DNA of 64,000 nucleotides from Leuconostoc lactis KCTC 3528 = DSM 20202 (GCF_014651235.1 NZ_BMWM01000005.1:1-64000), one strand, 5' to 3'; counted from the stretch's first letter, positions 24,384 to 33,891 are shown. A program made the numbers and translations. The notes: generated by a model not told the origin, from the sequence alone.

Positions 24384-25469
24384 ATGAAACGGCACTTAAT
24401 TCTTGAGGATGGCACGGTATTTCAAGGCTTAGGCTTTGGTGCACCGGCAACGACATTTGGCGAAATTATTTTTCATACAGCCATGACTGGTTACCAAGAA
24501 ATCATCACCGACCCGATTTATGATGGGCAGATGATTGTTTTTGCGATGCCAGTTGTCGGCGCTGCTGGGATTCATGCAGAGGCGTATGAATCGGTGAAAC
24601 CAACGATTCGAGGCATGATTGTGCATGATCTGGCGGAAGTCTCTGTTAATCGGCAACGTCGGATGAGTTTAGACCGCTTTTTAAAGCAAAATAATATTCC
24701 TGGTTTATACCAAGTAGACACACGGCAACTTATCCGGCATTTGCGCGAGACGGGACCACAAAAAGCGACCATCGTGGATTATGCTGATGAACACGCAGTG
24801 GATCAATTGGTGGCTACGGTGTTAACCAATAAACAGGTGCAAAATACCGCAACGCCAAAGCCCTATGCCAATCCAGGGCGGGGGCGTCATATTGTCGTGA
24901 TTGATTTTGGTTTAAAACACGGCATTTTACGGATGCTTGGTGACTTTGATGCCAATGTCTCGGTTTTACCTTATACAACAACTGTTGAAGAAGTGCTGAC
25001 ACTTGATCCAGATGGTATTGTGCTGTCAACTGGACCAGGGGACCCGCGCACACTGCCTGAAAGTGTGTTAACGCTGATTCGTGTTTTGCAAACCAAGGTT
25101 CCAATGTTGGGGATTGGCTTAGGGCATGAATTATTTGCGATGGCCAATGATGCGGAACTTAAGCCACTTCAGTCCGAACATCACGGGATGAATCATCCTA
25201 TTCAAGAAATTATTTCACAACAAATTTTTTATGCGATGCAGGGTCAAGGTTATGCGGTCGATGAAGCAACTATCAATCGAAAGAAAATGATTGTGACGTA
25301 TCGCGACTTGGTTGATGGCGCTGTCCAAGGGTTGCGCCACCGTGAATTTCCCGCTTTTAGTGTCCAATTTTTCCCTGATGCTGCCCCAGGGCCATTAGAA
25401 GCCACCGCTGTATTTGCAGATTTCTTTGAAACGGTAGAAGATTATGTCGAACATTTCAATCAATACTAA
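24384..25469 (+). CDS. Carbamoyl-phosphate synthase small subunit-like, glutaminase triad lost
   Basis: The 361-residue protein aligns along its whole length with CarA: VFQGLGFG, MTGYQEIITDP, DFGLKHGILR, LSTGPGDPR. In active CarA the C-terminal class I amidotransferase uses a Cys-His-Glu triad. Here the nucleophile motif GICLGHQ reads GIGLGHE (Gly-245), QNHGY reads QGQGY, and the HPEASPGP motif reads FPDAAPGP (Phe-330, Asp-332). All three catalytic residues are therefore replaced, so glutamine hydrolysis is not expected. The frame is uninterrupted and ordinary in codon use, arguing for a maintained pseudoenzyme rather than decay. It overlaps the carB-like gene by 26 bases and follows pyrR. 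Confidence 0.88.
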   Translation: MKRHLILEDGTVFQGLGFGAPATTFGEIIFHTAMTGYQEIITDPIYDGQMIVFAMPVVGAAGIHAEAYESVKPTIRGMIVHDLAEVSVNRQRRMSLDRFLKQNNIPGLYQVDTRQLIRHLRETGPQKATIVDYADEHAVDQLVATVLTNKQVQNTATPKPYANPGRGRHIVVIDFGLKHGILRMLGDFDANVSVLPYTTTVEEVLTLDPDGIVLSTGPGDPRTLPESVLTLIRVLQTKVPMLGIGLGHELFAMANDAELKPLQSEHHGMNHPIQEIISQQIFYAMQGQGYAVDEATINRKKMIVTYRDLVDGAVQGLRHREFPAFSVQFFPDAAPGPLEATAVFADFFETVEDYVEHFNQY

Positions 25470-27978
25470 TATAAAAAAACTGCTCTTTATCGGTGCGGGG
25501 GCCAATGACTTTGGCCGCGAGGCAGAACATGATGCAGCAATTTATCAAGTCATGCCAGAACTTTGCGGGCATGGCATTGATGTTTTTGTCATTGATGAAA
25601 ATCCTTATGCGCTGGCTTTAGAGAGTTTAGCAGCGACTGCCTATTGGCAACCACTGACAGTCGCCAACATTAAAGCCATTATCAAGGAAAATCATATTGA
25701 TACGGTGATGCCACTGTTTGGTGGTGAAGCCTCGCTGCGGATCTGGGCCGAAGTTGTCCAAAGTTGGTCACACGGGGATGGGGCATTACCGCATACGCTT
25801 GGTCTCAGCATTGAGATGTTACTGAAAGTGAATAATTTACCGGCATTGACGCAGCTGATGGCCGAAAATGGTTTACCGGTAATTACGAACTATGTGCTCA
25901 AAGCACAGGACGAAGCGAATGAGTTATTGCGTGAATTGCATTTGCCGTTAATGGTGCGGGCCTTACATCCTAACCAAACCAACACACGTCACATTATTGA
26001 ACGATTAGATGACTTTGAAGACGCGATTAACCTCGCGAAGTCGCAGTCCGTGACGCAAGAAGTGATTATTTCACGGGCTATCAATGGCCTTAAAGAAGTC
26101 AGTTTAGAGATTTTACGTGATGCACGCGGGAATAAAATGCAAATTGGCGCGAGTGAAGATATGGATCCAATTGGCATTCATACGGCTGATTCCCTCAGTG
26201 TGTCACCAATTCTGACGATTCAAGATCAGTTGATTAGCCGTATGCGAGACTACGCTTTTCGAGTTGCTGATATCTTGCAATTGCAAGGGATTATGCATGT
26301 CCAATTTGCAGTCGATGACGATACCGATAAAATTTATGTCATTAAAGTATCCCCTTATATTGACCAAATGGCGACGCGCATGGCTTTGGCTACGGGGTAC
26401 CCAACGATGCTTGTGGCCATTAATCTAGCAATGGGCATTCCGTTGGAAGAAATTGTGTTACCACACAATTTTGGACCACAAACAGCGATGATGGAACCCA
26501 TGATGGATCACGTGGTGGTTAAATTACCAATCTTTCCATTTGGTGAACTGGCTGAAGCTGGGGTACATGTGAAACGCCAGCTTAACAGTGTGCAGAAGTC
26601 CGTGGGGACAACCCTTGGCTTTGGCCGGACGTTTATTGAGTCCTTAGAAAAGGCGATTCGGTCGGCGCACTTTAACAATGCGAGTTTCTCACCAACGAAC
26701 ATGGCTCACATTAACGATGATGAATTGATTCAACAATTGATTCATCCACAAGATAACCGTGTACTCTTGTTGATTGAAGCGATTAAACGCGGGTATGAAA
26801 TTGATGAACTCGCGGAATTAACAGATATTGATGAATTCTTCTTCCATCAGTTGCAACATTTACACCAGTTGGAAACGGCTATTGAAGCCGATGTGGATAG
26901 TATTGCTGCACTAAGGCGTGGGAAAAGATACGGTTTGTCAGATGGTTTGATTGCCCGTTTTTGGCATACGGACTTTAATATTATACGGACCTTAGCCCAG
27001 GAACATCACATTGATGTGACCTATAAGGCGGTTGAACCATCTGCTGGTGAATTCCCAGAAAATGCGCGGCAGTATTATGCAACCTTTGAGTCAGAAAATG
27101 AGTCTAAGCAGGTCGCAGAAGACGCGATTTTGGTGATTGGCTCGGGCGCTTTTCGGATGGGGGATGCGGCATCTGGTGGTTATGCGACGACAATTACGCT
27201 GTCAGAGTTGCGCCGGTTGCAGTATCCAACCATTATTATGAACAATAATCCCAGTGACGCGACATTGTTACCACATTTAGCGGATAAGCAGTATTTGGAA
27301 CCATTGGAAATTGCTGATGTGATGCAGGTTGTTGAATTAGAACAGCCAAAGGCAATTATTATTCCTGGTAACCGTCGCAAGTTGATTCGCGCTTTACGTG
27401 AATTGGGACAGCGGGTAATTATTTTGCCAAAGGAAAAGCATACGCCTAACGGACCAGATGAAAACGAGTCAGAGTTTGCGCTAAACGTCTTTTTTGATGG
27501 CGACAAAGTCTATCCAATCAATATTACCCAACACATGGCTGGCGAGATGCGGGTGATTGCCCCTGCTGGTGAGGTACCAAGCCGGTTGCTGGCAACAACA
27601 AAAACACTAGAAAATCCTGGTGTTTACCAAGTGATTTGGTATGAAAAAACGGTTCAGTGGCGTCGGGAAGTTGATTTGGCACCGATTAATGATGGTACTT
27701 GGTTACGCCCAATGCCATTTGGGCAAATTGCTTTCTTGACAAAAGTTACGCATATCGAATGGTTACGTTTAACGATTCGGGCAGCTTTGCATGAAATGAC
27801 CGAACAGGATTTGCAACTATTAGCTGATATTGCGCATCATGCCAAGTCACAACCGTTGGCATTGGTGGCAGCTGACGTGAATTATCGTTTGCATTTGCAA
27901 CCGAGTGAAGTCATTGATGGTACAAGATTTGAAATGGGAGTAGGTGTGAGCGACTATGGGCGATCGGAAGAAGTATGA
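25444..27978 (+). CDS. Truncated, degenerate carbamoyl-phosphate synthase large subunit-like protein
   Basis: An 844-residue relative of CarB (normally about 1060). The first half has the CarB order but key parts changed: the Gly-rich ATP loop region reads RALHPNQTNTRH (172-183) and the metal-binding IEMNPR reads IKVSPY (300-305, Glu and Asn lost). GIHTADSLSV (244-253) and KSVGTTLGFGRT remain. The oligomerisation domain and linker (YKAVEPSAGEFPENA) are recognisable. A second pre-ATP-grasp domain starts at VIGSGAFRMGD (564-574), but after about residue 668 no second ATP-grasp or allosteric domain is seen; about 175 residues without recognised homology follow. Carbamoyl-phosphate synthesis is unlikely. 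Confidence 0.85.
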   Translation: MSNISINTNIKKLLFIGAGANDFGREAEHDAAIYQVMPELCGHGIDVFVIDENPYALALESLAATAYWQPLTVANIKAIIKENHIDTVMPLFGGEASLRIWAEVVQSWSHGDGALPHTLGLSIEMLLKVNNLPALTQLMAENGLPVITNYVLKAQDEANELLRELHLPLMVRALHPNQTNTRHIIERLDDFEDAINLAKSQSVTQEVIISRAINGLKEVSLEILRDARGNKMQIGASEDMDPIGIHTADSLSVSPILTIQDQLISRMRDYAFRVADILQLQGIMHVQFAVDDDTDKIYVIKVSPYIDQMATRMALATGYPTMLVAINLAMGIPLEEIVLPHNFGPQTAMMEPMMDHVVVKLPIFPFGELAEAGVHVKRQLNSVQKSVGTTLGFGRTFIESLEKAIRSAHFNNASFSPTNMAHINDDELIQQLIHPQDNRVLLLIEAIKRGYEIDELAELTDIDEFFFHQLQHLHQLETAIEADVDSIAALRRGKRYGLSDGLIARFWHTDFNIIRTLAQEHHIDVTYKAVEPSAGEFPENARQYYATFESENESKQVAEDAILVIGSGAFRMGDAASGGYATTITLSELRRLQYPTIIMNNNPSDATLLPHLADKQYLEPLEIADVMQVVELEQPKAIIIPGNRRKLIRALRELGQRVIILPKEKHTPNGPDENESEFALNVFFDGDKVYPINITQHMAGEMRVIAPAGEVPSRLLATTKTLENPGVYQVIWYEKTVQWRREVDLAPINDGTWLRPMPFGQIAFLTKVTHIEWLRLTIRAALHEMTEQDLQLLADIAHHAKSQPLALVAADVNYRLHLQPSEVIDGTRFEMGVGVSDYGRSEEV

Positions 27979-28249
27979 GACGCACCTCTTTAAGGGAATT
28001 CTCGTGACGCAAAATGCATCGGGGCGTTTTGAACCAAAAGCCGATGCGGTGCCACATTTGTGGCGTACGGGAAAACATACCAAGGGGCAATTTAAACAAA
28101 TTGGGCAAATTTTCTTAACGGAAAACGGCCAATCGGTGGCGGTGTTGCAGCAAGATAAATTAGCTTTTAATCAACGCCATGATTTTACCCCGCTACAACG
28201 GTGGACCGCAGAATACGTGCCACTTGAATTATTGACCAAGTGGTTATAA
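27956..28249 (+). CDS. Unknown small protein at the end of the pyrR-car-like cluster
   Basis: A 97-residue protein starting MGDRKKYETHLFKGILVTQN, with its ATG 23 bases inside the end of the carB-like gene, so it is translationally coupled to it. It has no membrane segment or signal peptide. Charged and aromatic residues are evenly spread, and it ends VPLELLTKWL. No family is recognised. A strong terminator directly after the stop makes it the last gene of the unit, and its tight overlap suggests that it works with the CarA/CarB-like pair. Confidence 0.72.
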   Translation: MGDRKKYETHLFKGILVTQNASGRFEPKADAVPHLWRTGKHTKGQFKQIGQIFLTENGQSVAVLQQDKLAFNQRHDFTPLQRWTAEYVPLELLTKWL

Positions 28250-28252
28250 AAA

Positions 28253-28283
28253 AACCTGAACATCATGTTGTTCAGGTTTTTTA
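28253..28283. terminator. Bidirectional terminator, end of the carB-like operon and MFS gene
   Basis: AACCTGAACA (28253-28262) pairs with TGTTCAGGTT (28269-28278) with A-run and T-run on the two sides. Confidence 0.92.
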
Positions 28284-29516
28284 TATGCGGGCGGGTTTAA
28301 TATGCTTACTTGTAAAGTGAAAGAGCGTAGCATTGATGATAATAATGAGGCCGCTGAAAATGAAAATAGCCCGATAATCGTATAGACTAGCGACAATAGC
28401 CCCCATCATGGGACCAATCACAGAACCTAATGACTGAAAACTTTGGTTATAACTGAAAATACGACTGGTCATTTCAGTGGGTGAGTTTTTAGAGAGTAAG
28501 GTTTGAACGGCTGGTAACATGGTTGCATCACTAATACCGACCAAGAATCTAAAGAACATTAACATACTGATACTGGTCACAAAAGCGGTAGGAATCAAGG
28601 CAATGACCCCAATCATAAACCCAATTTTAATCATGCGATGGGTCCCGACGCGATCACCAATTCGGCCAAAACGCGGCGCCGCAATCACGGTTGCGATACC
28701 TGGCATGGCAGCCACAATACCGGCGATAAACGTGGTGTCGGCACCATGATGTAAGATTTCTCGAACAAATAAACTCACAATCGGGTTAATCGCTGTGTTG
28801 ACGGTTTGAACTAACATGGTGGTCACAAACAAGCCGACAATAAGTGGTTTATTAGGGATATTTTGCCAAAGCGTTTTGGTGGATACACGTGATACGCGTA
28901 GGGCAGCGGGCCGGGGCGATTCCTTAACCAGGAACAACGTTAATATAAACACGAGAAACAGGATGATGCCGGTAATATGAAATGAGGTGCGGTAACTGAA
29001 AAAAGTTGCCAAGATACCACCAAACAGTGGGCCGACCAAATTACCAGCGGTCATGCCCGTCACTAAAATACCAAGGGCTTTCCCAGCATGTTTTTTCGGT
29101 GTTTGAGTTGCCACTAGGGCATTCGCATTTGAAATGAAGCCACCCATAGCACCTTGCAGGGCGCGTAGGATAAATAATTGCCACACATTGGTCACATTCC
29201 CCATTAAAAATAAGACAATTGACATACCAAAGGCGGCGCGTAACAACATGAGCTTGCGACCTTTGCTATCGGCTAGTTTACCCCAAAATGGTGACACAAT
29301 TGCTGTGACTAAAAACGACACGGCAAAGACAGCACCAGAATAAAAGCTTAATTGGTCTTTATCAAATGTCCCTAGTGTGTCGATGTAAAGGGACAAAAAC
29401 GGCATGACCTCACTCAATGCAACCCCAGTCATAAAGACGCCAAACCAGAGGACAAAGACATTTCTTTGCCACAATGGCTCGCCATCCGACTGAGATTCTT
29501 GCGTGTTTTCAGGCAT
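28281..29516 (-). CDS. MFS multidrug efflux transporter (PmrA-like)
   Basis: A 411-residue major facilitator with twelve predicted helices. LWQRNVFVLWFGVFMTG, SEVMPFLSLYI in helix 1, FWGKLADSKGRKLMLLRA in the 2-3 loop (the MFS motif A) and the GxxxGPxxGG-like LVGPLFGGILA in helix 5 place it with the DHA1 drug:H+ antiporters near PmrA/NorA. I start at 29516, where GGAGGAAG lies nine bases upstream; the open frame continues to 29579 without a ribosome site. It is a single gene, divergent from rel. The substrate is not predictable. Confidence 0.85.
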   Translation of the reverse strand: MPENTQESQSDGEPLWQRNVFVLWFGVFMTGVALSEVMPFLSLYIDTLGTFDKDQLSFYSGAVFAVSFLVTAIVSPFWGKLADSKGRKLMLLRAAFGMSIVLFLMGNVTNVWQLFILRALQGAMGGFISNANALVATQTPKKHAGKALGILVTGMTAGNLVGPLFGGILATFFSYRTSFHITGIILFLVFILTLFLVKESPRPAALRVSRVSTKTLWQNIPNKPLIVGLFVTTMLVQTVNTAINPIVSLFVREILHHGADTTFIAGIVAAMPGIATVIAAPRFGRIGDRVGTHRMIKIGFMIGVIALIPTAFVTSISMLMFFRFLVGISDATMLPAVQTLLSKNSPTEMTSRIFSYNQSFQSLGSVIGPMMGAIVASLYDYRAIFIFSGLIIIINATLFHFTSKHIKPARI

Positions 29517-29594
29517 ATAGATCTTCCTCCGAGAAAAAATTGATAGTCTTAGTGTATGCTTCTTTGTCAAAATATGCACGTTATAAGACTTAGC

Positions 29595-29623
29595 TTGTGA
29601 ATGTATTAAATTTTTATTATAAT
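29595..29623 (+). promoter_or_regulatory. rel promoter with long leader
   Basis: TTGTGA (29595-29600), 17 bases, TATAAT (29618-29623). Transcription would start near 29630, giving a leader of about 164 bases. The leader has GAAGGGA (29695-29701), then a possible long hairpin (GTTTG 29718-29722 with CAAAC 29759-29763 and ATCGA/TCGAT inside) before the start codon. Confidence 0.7.
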
Positions 29624-29793
29624 GAAACTACGTTTGAAAACGTATCAAGGCATGTTGCGGTTTTTAAAATAGTGATGTGTCTTCCGGAATTAAATGAAGG
29701 GAATGTGCTTTCTTGCATACACTTGTTTGAAGTACATCGACCAGATTCGGTGATCGATCAAACGACTGTGTGCCAGATAGCGCGCAAAACAAT

Positions 29794-32031
29794 ATGGCAA
29801 GAACTAAGAGTTATTCAGGGCAAGAAGTCCTTGATATGGTTGGGCAATATATGGTACCAGCAGATGCCGAAAAAGTCAAATTGGCTTATGACTGGGCGTC
29901 AGAGCTCCACCACAATCAGTTCAGAAAATCTGGTGAACCTTACATTATTCACCCCATTCAGGTGGCAGGGATTTTAGCCGAGCTTAAGATGGATACGGCA
30001 ACGGTTATTTCCGGCTACTTGCATGATGTGGTGGAAGATACAACAGCCAGCATCCAAGACATTGAAGAGAAGTTTGGCGCAACGATTGCGCAAATTATTG
30101 ACGGTGTCACAAAGATTAGTAAAATCGAATACAAAAACTCACGAGAACAGCTTGCGGAAAATCACCGAAAGCTGCTTTTAGCCATGTCCAAAGATATTCG
30201 TGTCATTATTGTCAAACTCGCCGATCGTTTGCACAATATGCGCACGTTGGGCGCGTTGCGAGAAGAAAAGCAACGCCGTATTGCGAGTGAGACGTTGGAT
30301 ATTTATGCACCATTGGCCGATCGCTTAGGAATCAGTACGATTAAGTGGGAGCTTGAAGACCTCGCTTTGAGCTATTTGGATCCAGAAAAGTATTACATGA
30401 TCGCGTCACAAATGAATATGAAACGTGACGAACGGATCCAGTATGTGCAAGAAGCGGTGACGGAAATTACGCAAGCCATTCAAGATCTTGAATTGGAAAA
30501 TGTGAGTGTTTACGGGCGACCAAAGCATATTTATTCGATTTATCGCAAGATGACGGACAAGCATAAGGCGTTTGAAGAAATTTATGATTTGTCAGCGGTT
30601 CGGGTCCTCACTGATACGATTCCAGATACGTATGCGGTCCTTGGTGCGATTCATTCCAAGTGGATGCCATTACCTGGTCGCTTCAAAGATTATATTGCGT
30701 TACCCAAAGCCAATGGGTATCAAAGTTTGCATACCACAGTGATTGGCCCAAGTGGTCGCCCTTTGGAAGTGCAGATTCGTACGCATACCATGCATGAAGT
30801 TGCGGAGTTTGGTGTGGCAGCCCACTGGGCCTATAAGAAAAATAAGGGCTCAAACAAAGAAGCCAAAGTCAATGACCAAAACCAGCAGGCATTGAACGTG
30901 ATTCAAGGGATTCTAGAATTACAAGAGGATGCCAAAAACGCTGAAGACTTCATGGCTGGCGTACAAGGGGATCTCTTTAGCGATCGTGTTTATGCATTCA
31001 CGCCACGTGGGGATGTCTTTGAATTGGCAAAAGGCGCTGGACCGCTTGATATGGCTTTCTCCATTCATACCAATGTGGGCATTAAAACAACGGGAGCCAA
31101 AGTCAATGGCCGGATTGTGCCACTAGATTATAAAATCAAAACTGGTGATATTATTGAAATTATCACCAGTTCAACAGCTAAGCCAAGCCGCGACTGGTTA
31201 GACATTGTCTCCACGCGTCGGGCACGCAATAAAATTAAGCAATATTTCAAGCAACTTGATCGCGAGGATAACATCGAAGCGGGTCGTGACTTGTTAGCGC
31301 GTATCTTACAAGACACTGGCTTTGATCCGGCAGCTATTTTAACGGTTGATCGGTTGGTTAAAACAGCCGAAGCCCTGCATTATCATACGTATGAAGATAT
31401 GTTGGCAGCGCTTGGTTATGGCGACGTTGCCGTACCAGGGGTAGCCAATAAGTTGACGGAAGCCATTCGTGAAGCCCAGCAAGAAGCGGAAACGGCGGAA
31501 TTGCAACGGGAATTACTTGAAGAAGGTCACGAAATTAAACGGGTTGAAACAGCACTCACCCAACGGCAAAAGGCAACTGCTGATGATATTGTGATTGCTG
31601 GTGTTGATAATTTACTGGTACGTTTGGGGCGTTGTTGCACGCCAGTGCCAGGAGATGACGTCACTGGCTACATTACCAAAGGTCGCGGCATTTCGGTGCA
31701 CCGCGTCGGCTGCCCAAATATCCGCGCGGCCGAGACACAAGGGCAACGTTTGGTGGATGTACAGTGGGAAGATGAAAAGGGGCTCAAGCCTAACTATGAC
31801 GCTGATTTGACGGTTCATGGTGAAAACCGTAATGGGTTACTCAATGATGTCTTACGGGCTGTCAATGGTCGGACAAAGTTTGTCAACTCAGTGAACGGAC
31901 ATGTGACTAAAAACGGCATGGCGCAAGTGTCATTATCAATTGGCGTGAAAAATAGTGAACAGCTCGGCAATATTATGGATGCTCTCAATAATCTGCCAGC
32001 TGTCTATGATGTGGAACGGACATTTCATTAA
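29794..32031 (+). CDS. rel: Bifunctional (p)ppGpp synthetase/hydrolase
   Basis: A long RSH protein of about 745 residues that makes and degrades the stringent-response alarmone. In order: HD hydrolase domain (YLHDVVEDT and ADRLHNMRT intact, so hydrolase active), synthetase domain (SAVRVLTDT, NGYQSLHTT), TGS domain (VYAFTPRGDVFELAKGA), a zinc-finger-like region (RLGRCCTPVPGD) and a C-terminal ACT domain. I choose ATG 29794 because MARTKSYSGQEVLDMV fits homologues; GTG 29770 is in frame. Neither has a nearby Shine-Dalgarno; the nearest, GAAGGGA, is 92 bases upstream of the ATG. Confidence 0.94.
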   Translation: MARTKSYSGQEVLDMVGQYMVPADAEKVKLAYDWASELHHNQFRKSGEPYIIHPIQVAGILAELKMDTATVISGYLHDVVEDTTASIQDIEEKFGATIAQIIDGVTKISKIEYKNSREQLAENHRKLLLAMSKDIRVIIVKLADRLHNMRTLGALREEKQRRIASETLDIYAPLADRLGISTIKWELEDLALSYLDPEKYYMIASQMNMKRDERIQYVQEAVTEITQAIQDLELENVSVYGRPKHIYSIYRKMTDKHKAFEEIYDLSAVRVLTDTIPDTYAVLGAIHSKWMPLPGRFKDYIALPKANGYQSLHTTVIGPSGRPLEVQIRTHTMHEVAEFGVAAHWAYKKNKGSNKEAKVNDQNQQALNVIQGILELQEDAKNAEDFMAGVQGDLFSDRVYAFTPRGDVFELAKGAGPLDMAFSIHTNVGIKTTGAKVNGRIVPLDYKIKTGDIIEIITSSTAKPSRDWLDIVSTRRARNKIKQYFKQLDREDNIEAGRDLLARILQDTGFDPAAILTVDRLVKTAEALHYHTYEDMLAALGYGDVAVPGVANKLTEAIREAQQEAETAELQRELLEEGHEIKRVETALTQRQKATADDIVIAGVDNLLVRLGRCCTPVPGDDVTGYITKGRGISVHRVGCPNIRAAETQGQRLVDVQWEDEKGLKPNYDADLTVHGENRNGLLNDVLRAVNGRTKFVNSVNGHVTKNGMAQVSLSIGVKNSEQLGNIMDALNNLPAVYDVERTFH

Positions 32032-32121
32032 AAAACGGGCAATGTAATTTTTTATCAAACGATTAGGCGTGTTTTCATGCTATATTTTTAATATTACTTT
32101 TTAATTTGAAATGAGCGCAAA

Positions 32122-32706
32122 ATGAAGACCCCAATTTTAATGGCCATTGCCCCCATTACTCAGTCACAGCAACCAGGGATGTTGTTAGTCGATAAACAGG
32201 CAAAAAAAGTGTATTTTACAGCACAACAATTACCGGAACCAAAGTCCCAAAAATGGTTACTCTGGCTACTGATTATTAGTAGTGTCTTAGTGACCCCATA
32301 TTGGTTGTTTGATAAATTACTGCATTTACCCCATTTTCCAATTCATCAGCCCATCGTGTGGTGGCTTGTCTTAGTTATTACATTGGGCATTCCAATTATT
32401 GCTTGGTATGTGGGTCGGCAAAAAGTCCACTATGACTTTCAACAAGTACAACCCTTAGCCGTGGACCAAAGTACCTTAGACAAAGCGTTAAAATACTGGT
32501 GGTTTGAACGGTTATGGGTCGCGACAGTCTTGTTGTTGTTACCCCCAACATCTGTCCTGTTTTTAGTACTTTATATGATTAAACGTGATCCATTAGATGC
32601 TTTATTGATTACGGTGCATGCGACACTGTTTATGCGGCGTTTGATCCCGCACGCCTTTTCCCGTATCATGGTATCTAAACGTGATATTGAGGAGTGGGAA
32701 AAATGA
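32122..32706 (+). CDS. Unknown membrane protein upstream of dtd
   Basis: A 194-residue protein I do not recognise. Hydrophobic helices are at about residues 51-70 ([19 protein letters not shown]), 85-105 ([15 protein letters not shown]) and 139-158 ([19 protein letters not shown]); further weak ones are possible. The N-terminal 48 residues and the C-terminus ([13 protein letters not shown]) are polar. A TGCTATATT extended -10 near 32078-32086 may drive it. Its stop overlaps the dtd start by two bases, so dtd is its operon partner; a general function link is not evident. Confidence 0.75.
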   Translation: MKTPILMAIAPITQSQQPGMLLVDKQAKKVYFTAQQLPEPKSQKWLLWLLIISSVLVTPYWLFDKLLHLPHFPIHQPIVWWLVLVITLGIPIIAWYVGRQKVHYDFQQVQPLAVDQSTLDKALKYWWFERLWVATVLLLLPPTSVLFLVLYMIKRDPLDALLITVHATLFMRRLIPHAFSRIMVSKRDIEEWEK

Positions 32707-33149
32707 AAGTTGTGCTACAACGTGTCAAATCGGCACAAGTCACGGTTGATGACCAAATTGTTGGGCAAATTAAAGCTGGCTTTGTGTTATTAGTGGGTGT
32801 TGCTGATGACGACACAACGGCTGATATTGATTATCTGGTTCGAAAGATTAGTCAGTTACGTGTCTTTGAAGATGCGGACGGGCGGATGAACTTGAGCATC
32901 CAAGCAATTGCTGGTGAAATTTTGTCTATTTCTCAATTTACATTGTTTGCTGATACGAAGAAGGGCAATCGGCCGAGCTTTACCAAAGCTGGCCAACCAG
33001 GCTTTGCCAGCATGATGTATGACCAGTTTAATGATGCCCTACGGGATGCAGGGTTACCGGTTGCAACCGGCCGATTTGGTGCCGATATGGCAGTGTCATT
33101 AGTGAATGATGGCCCAGTAACCATTCTATTTGATACAAAAGACAACTAA
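32703..33149 (+). CDS. dtd: D-aminoacyl-tRNA deacylase
   Basis: DTD hydrolyses D-amino acids and glycine wrongly attached to tRNA. The 148-residue protein has both family signature motifs: [18 protein letters not shown] (SQFTL) and the C-terminal [11 protein letters not shown] (GPVT), which form the active site across the dimer. I start at ATG 32703, preceded by GAGGAG, giving [15 protein letters not shown]; the frame begins three codons earlier. The ATG overlaps the stop of the upstream membrane protein (ATGA). A perfect bidirectional terminator follows. In many Firmicutes dtd lies next to rel, as it nearly does here. Confidence 0.96.
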   Translation: MKVVLQRVKSAQVTVDDQIVGQIKAGFVLLVGVADDDTTADIDYLVRKISQLRVFEDADGRMNLSIQAIAGEILSISQFTLFADTKKGNRPSFTKAGQPGFASMMYDQFNDALRDAGLPVATGRFGADMAVSLVNDGPVTILFDTKDN

Positions 33150-33178
33150 AAAAGGTTCGGCTTAGCCGAACCTTTTTT
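33148..33178. terminator. Bidirectional terminator between dtd and plsY
   Basis: GGTTCGGC (33154-33161) pairs perfectly with GCCGAACC (33165-33172) around TTA, with six A before and six T after. Confidence 0.95.
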
Positions 33179-33794
33179 AGTTGTGATGTGTTTGTCGATA
33201 ATGGTAATACCAACCAAATGGGACGAGACTTTCAGTCCCGTTTTTAATACGTTGGATATTTGAGTGGTGCCGGTAAAAGACAAAGCAAGTTAACGCGGCC
33301 GCTACTATAGTCAAAATGAGATCGTGATAGAAAAATGACGTGATCAGGGCAAAACTAAAGCCAACCATTGAACTCAACGACACCATTGACGTGAGCAGTA
33401 ACATGATAATAAAGACTGCCGAGACTAGGATGAAAAATTGTGGGTTGTAGGCGAGTAAGACCCCAGCTGAGGTGGCCACCGCTTTGCCCCCTTTGAATTT
33501 AATCCAAATTGAGAAGGTATGCCCAATGATGGCTGCAATACCAACCAACATGGGGTTGATCGGACTGTGGAAAAGGATGGGTAACAAGCCAGCAGCTGTC
33601 CCTTTTAAGAGATCAAGGACGAGTGTGACGGTACCAGCGACTGGACCAAGGACGCGAAAGGAGTTGGTCGTGCCGATATTACCGGAACCTTCATCACGAA
33701 TATCCTTGTGATAAAAAATGAGGCCAATCCAATATCCCGGTAGTAATGACCCGATAAAGTAGGCACAGACGAACATCAGTATTGTAGAAAACAT
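33177..33794 (-). CDS. plsY: Glycerol-3-phosphate acyltransferase PlsY
   Basis: PlsY transfers an acyl group from acyl-phosphate to glycerol-3-phosphate, the first step of membrane phospholipid synthesis. The 205-residue membrane protein has five to six helices and the conserved cytoplasmic motifs: GSGNIGTTNSFRVLG (motif 1), the GHTFSIWIKFKGGKAVAT stretch (motifs 2/3). GAGGAG lies seven bases before the ATG. It is divergent from parE, the usual arrangement in lactic acid bacteria. Confidence 0.95.
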   Translation of the reverse strand: MFSTILMFVCAYFIGSLLPGYWIGLIFYHKDIRDEGSGNIGTTNSFRVLGPVAGTVTLVLDLLKGTAAGLLPILFHSPINPMLVGIAAIIGHTFSIWIKFKGGKAVATSAGVLLAYNPQFFILVSAVFIIMLLLTSMVSLSSMVGFSFALITSFFYHDLILTIVAAALTCFVFYRHHSNIQRIKNGTESLVPFGWYYHYRQTHHN

Positions 33795-33891
33795 AGTTTA
33801 ACTCCTCAATATTGTGAATAAACACAAAGTTAATTCTATCATAAAAAGTCATCGTAAAGGGGGAGATATATTGAAAATGTTATTTTGAGTC

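Noticed and set aside
29597-29977. A 126-codon plus-strand frame overlapping the start of rel.
   Set aside because: It lies in the rel leader and then in a different frame from the well-conserved Rel HD domain; no family resemblance and no ribosome site.
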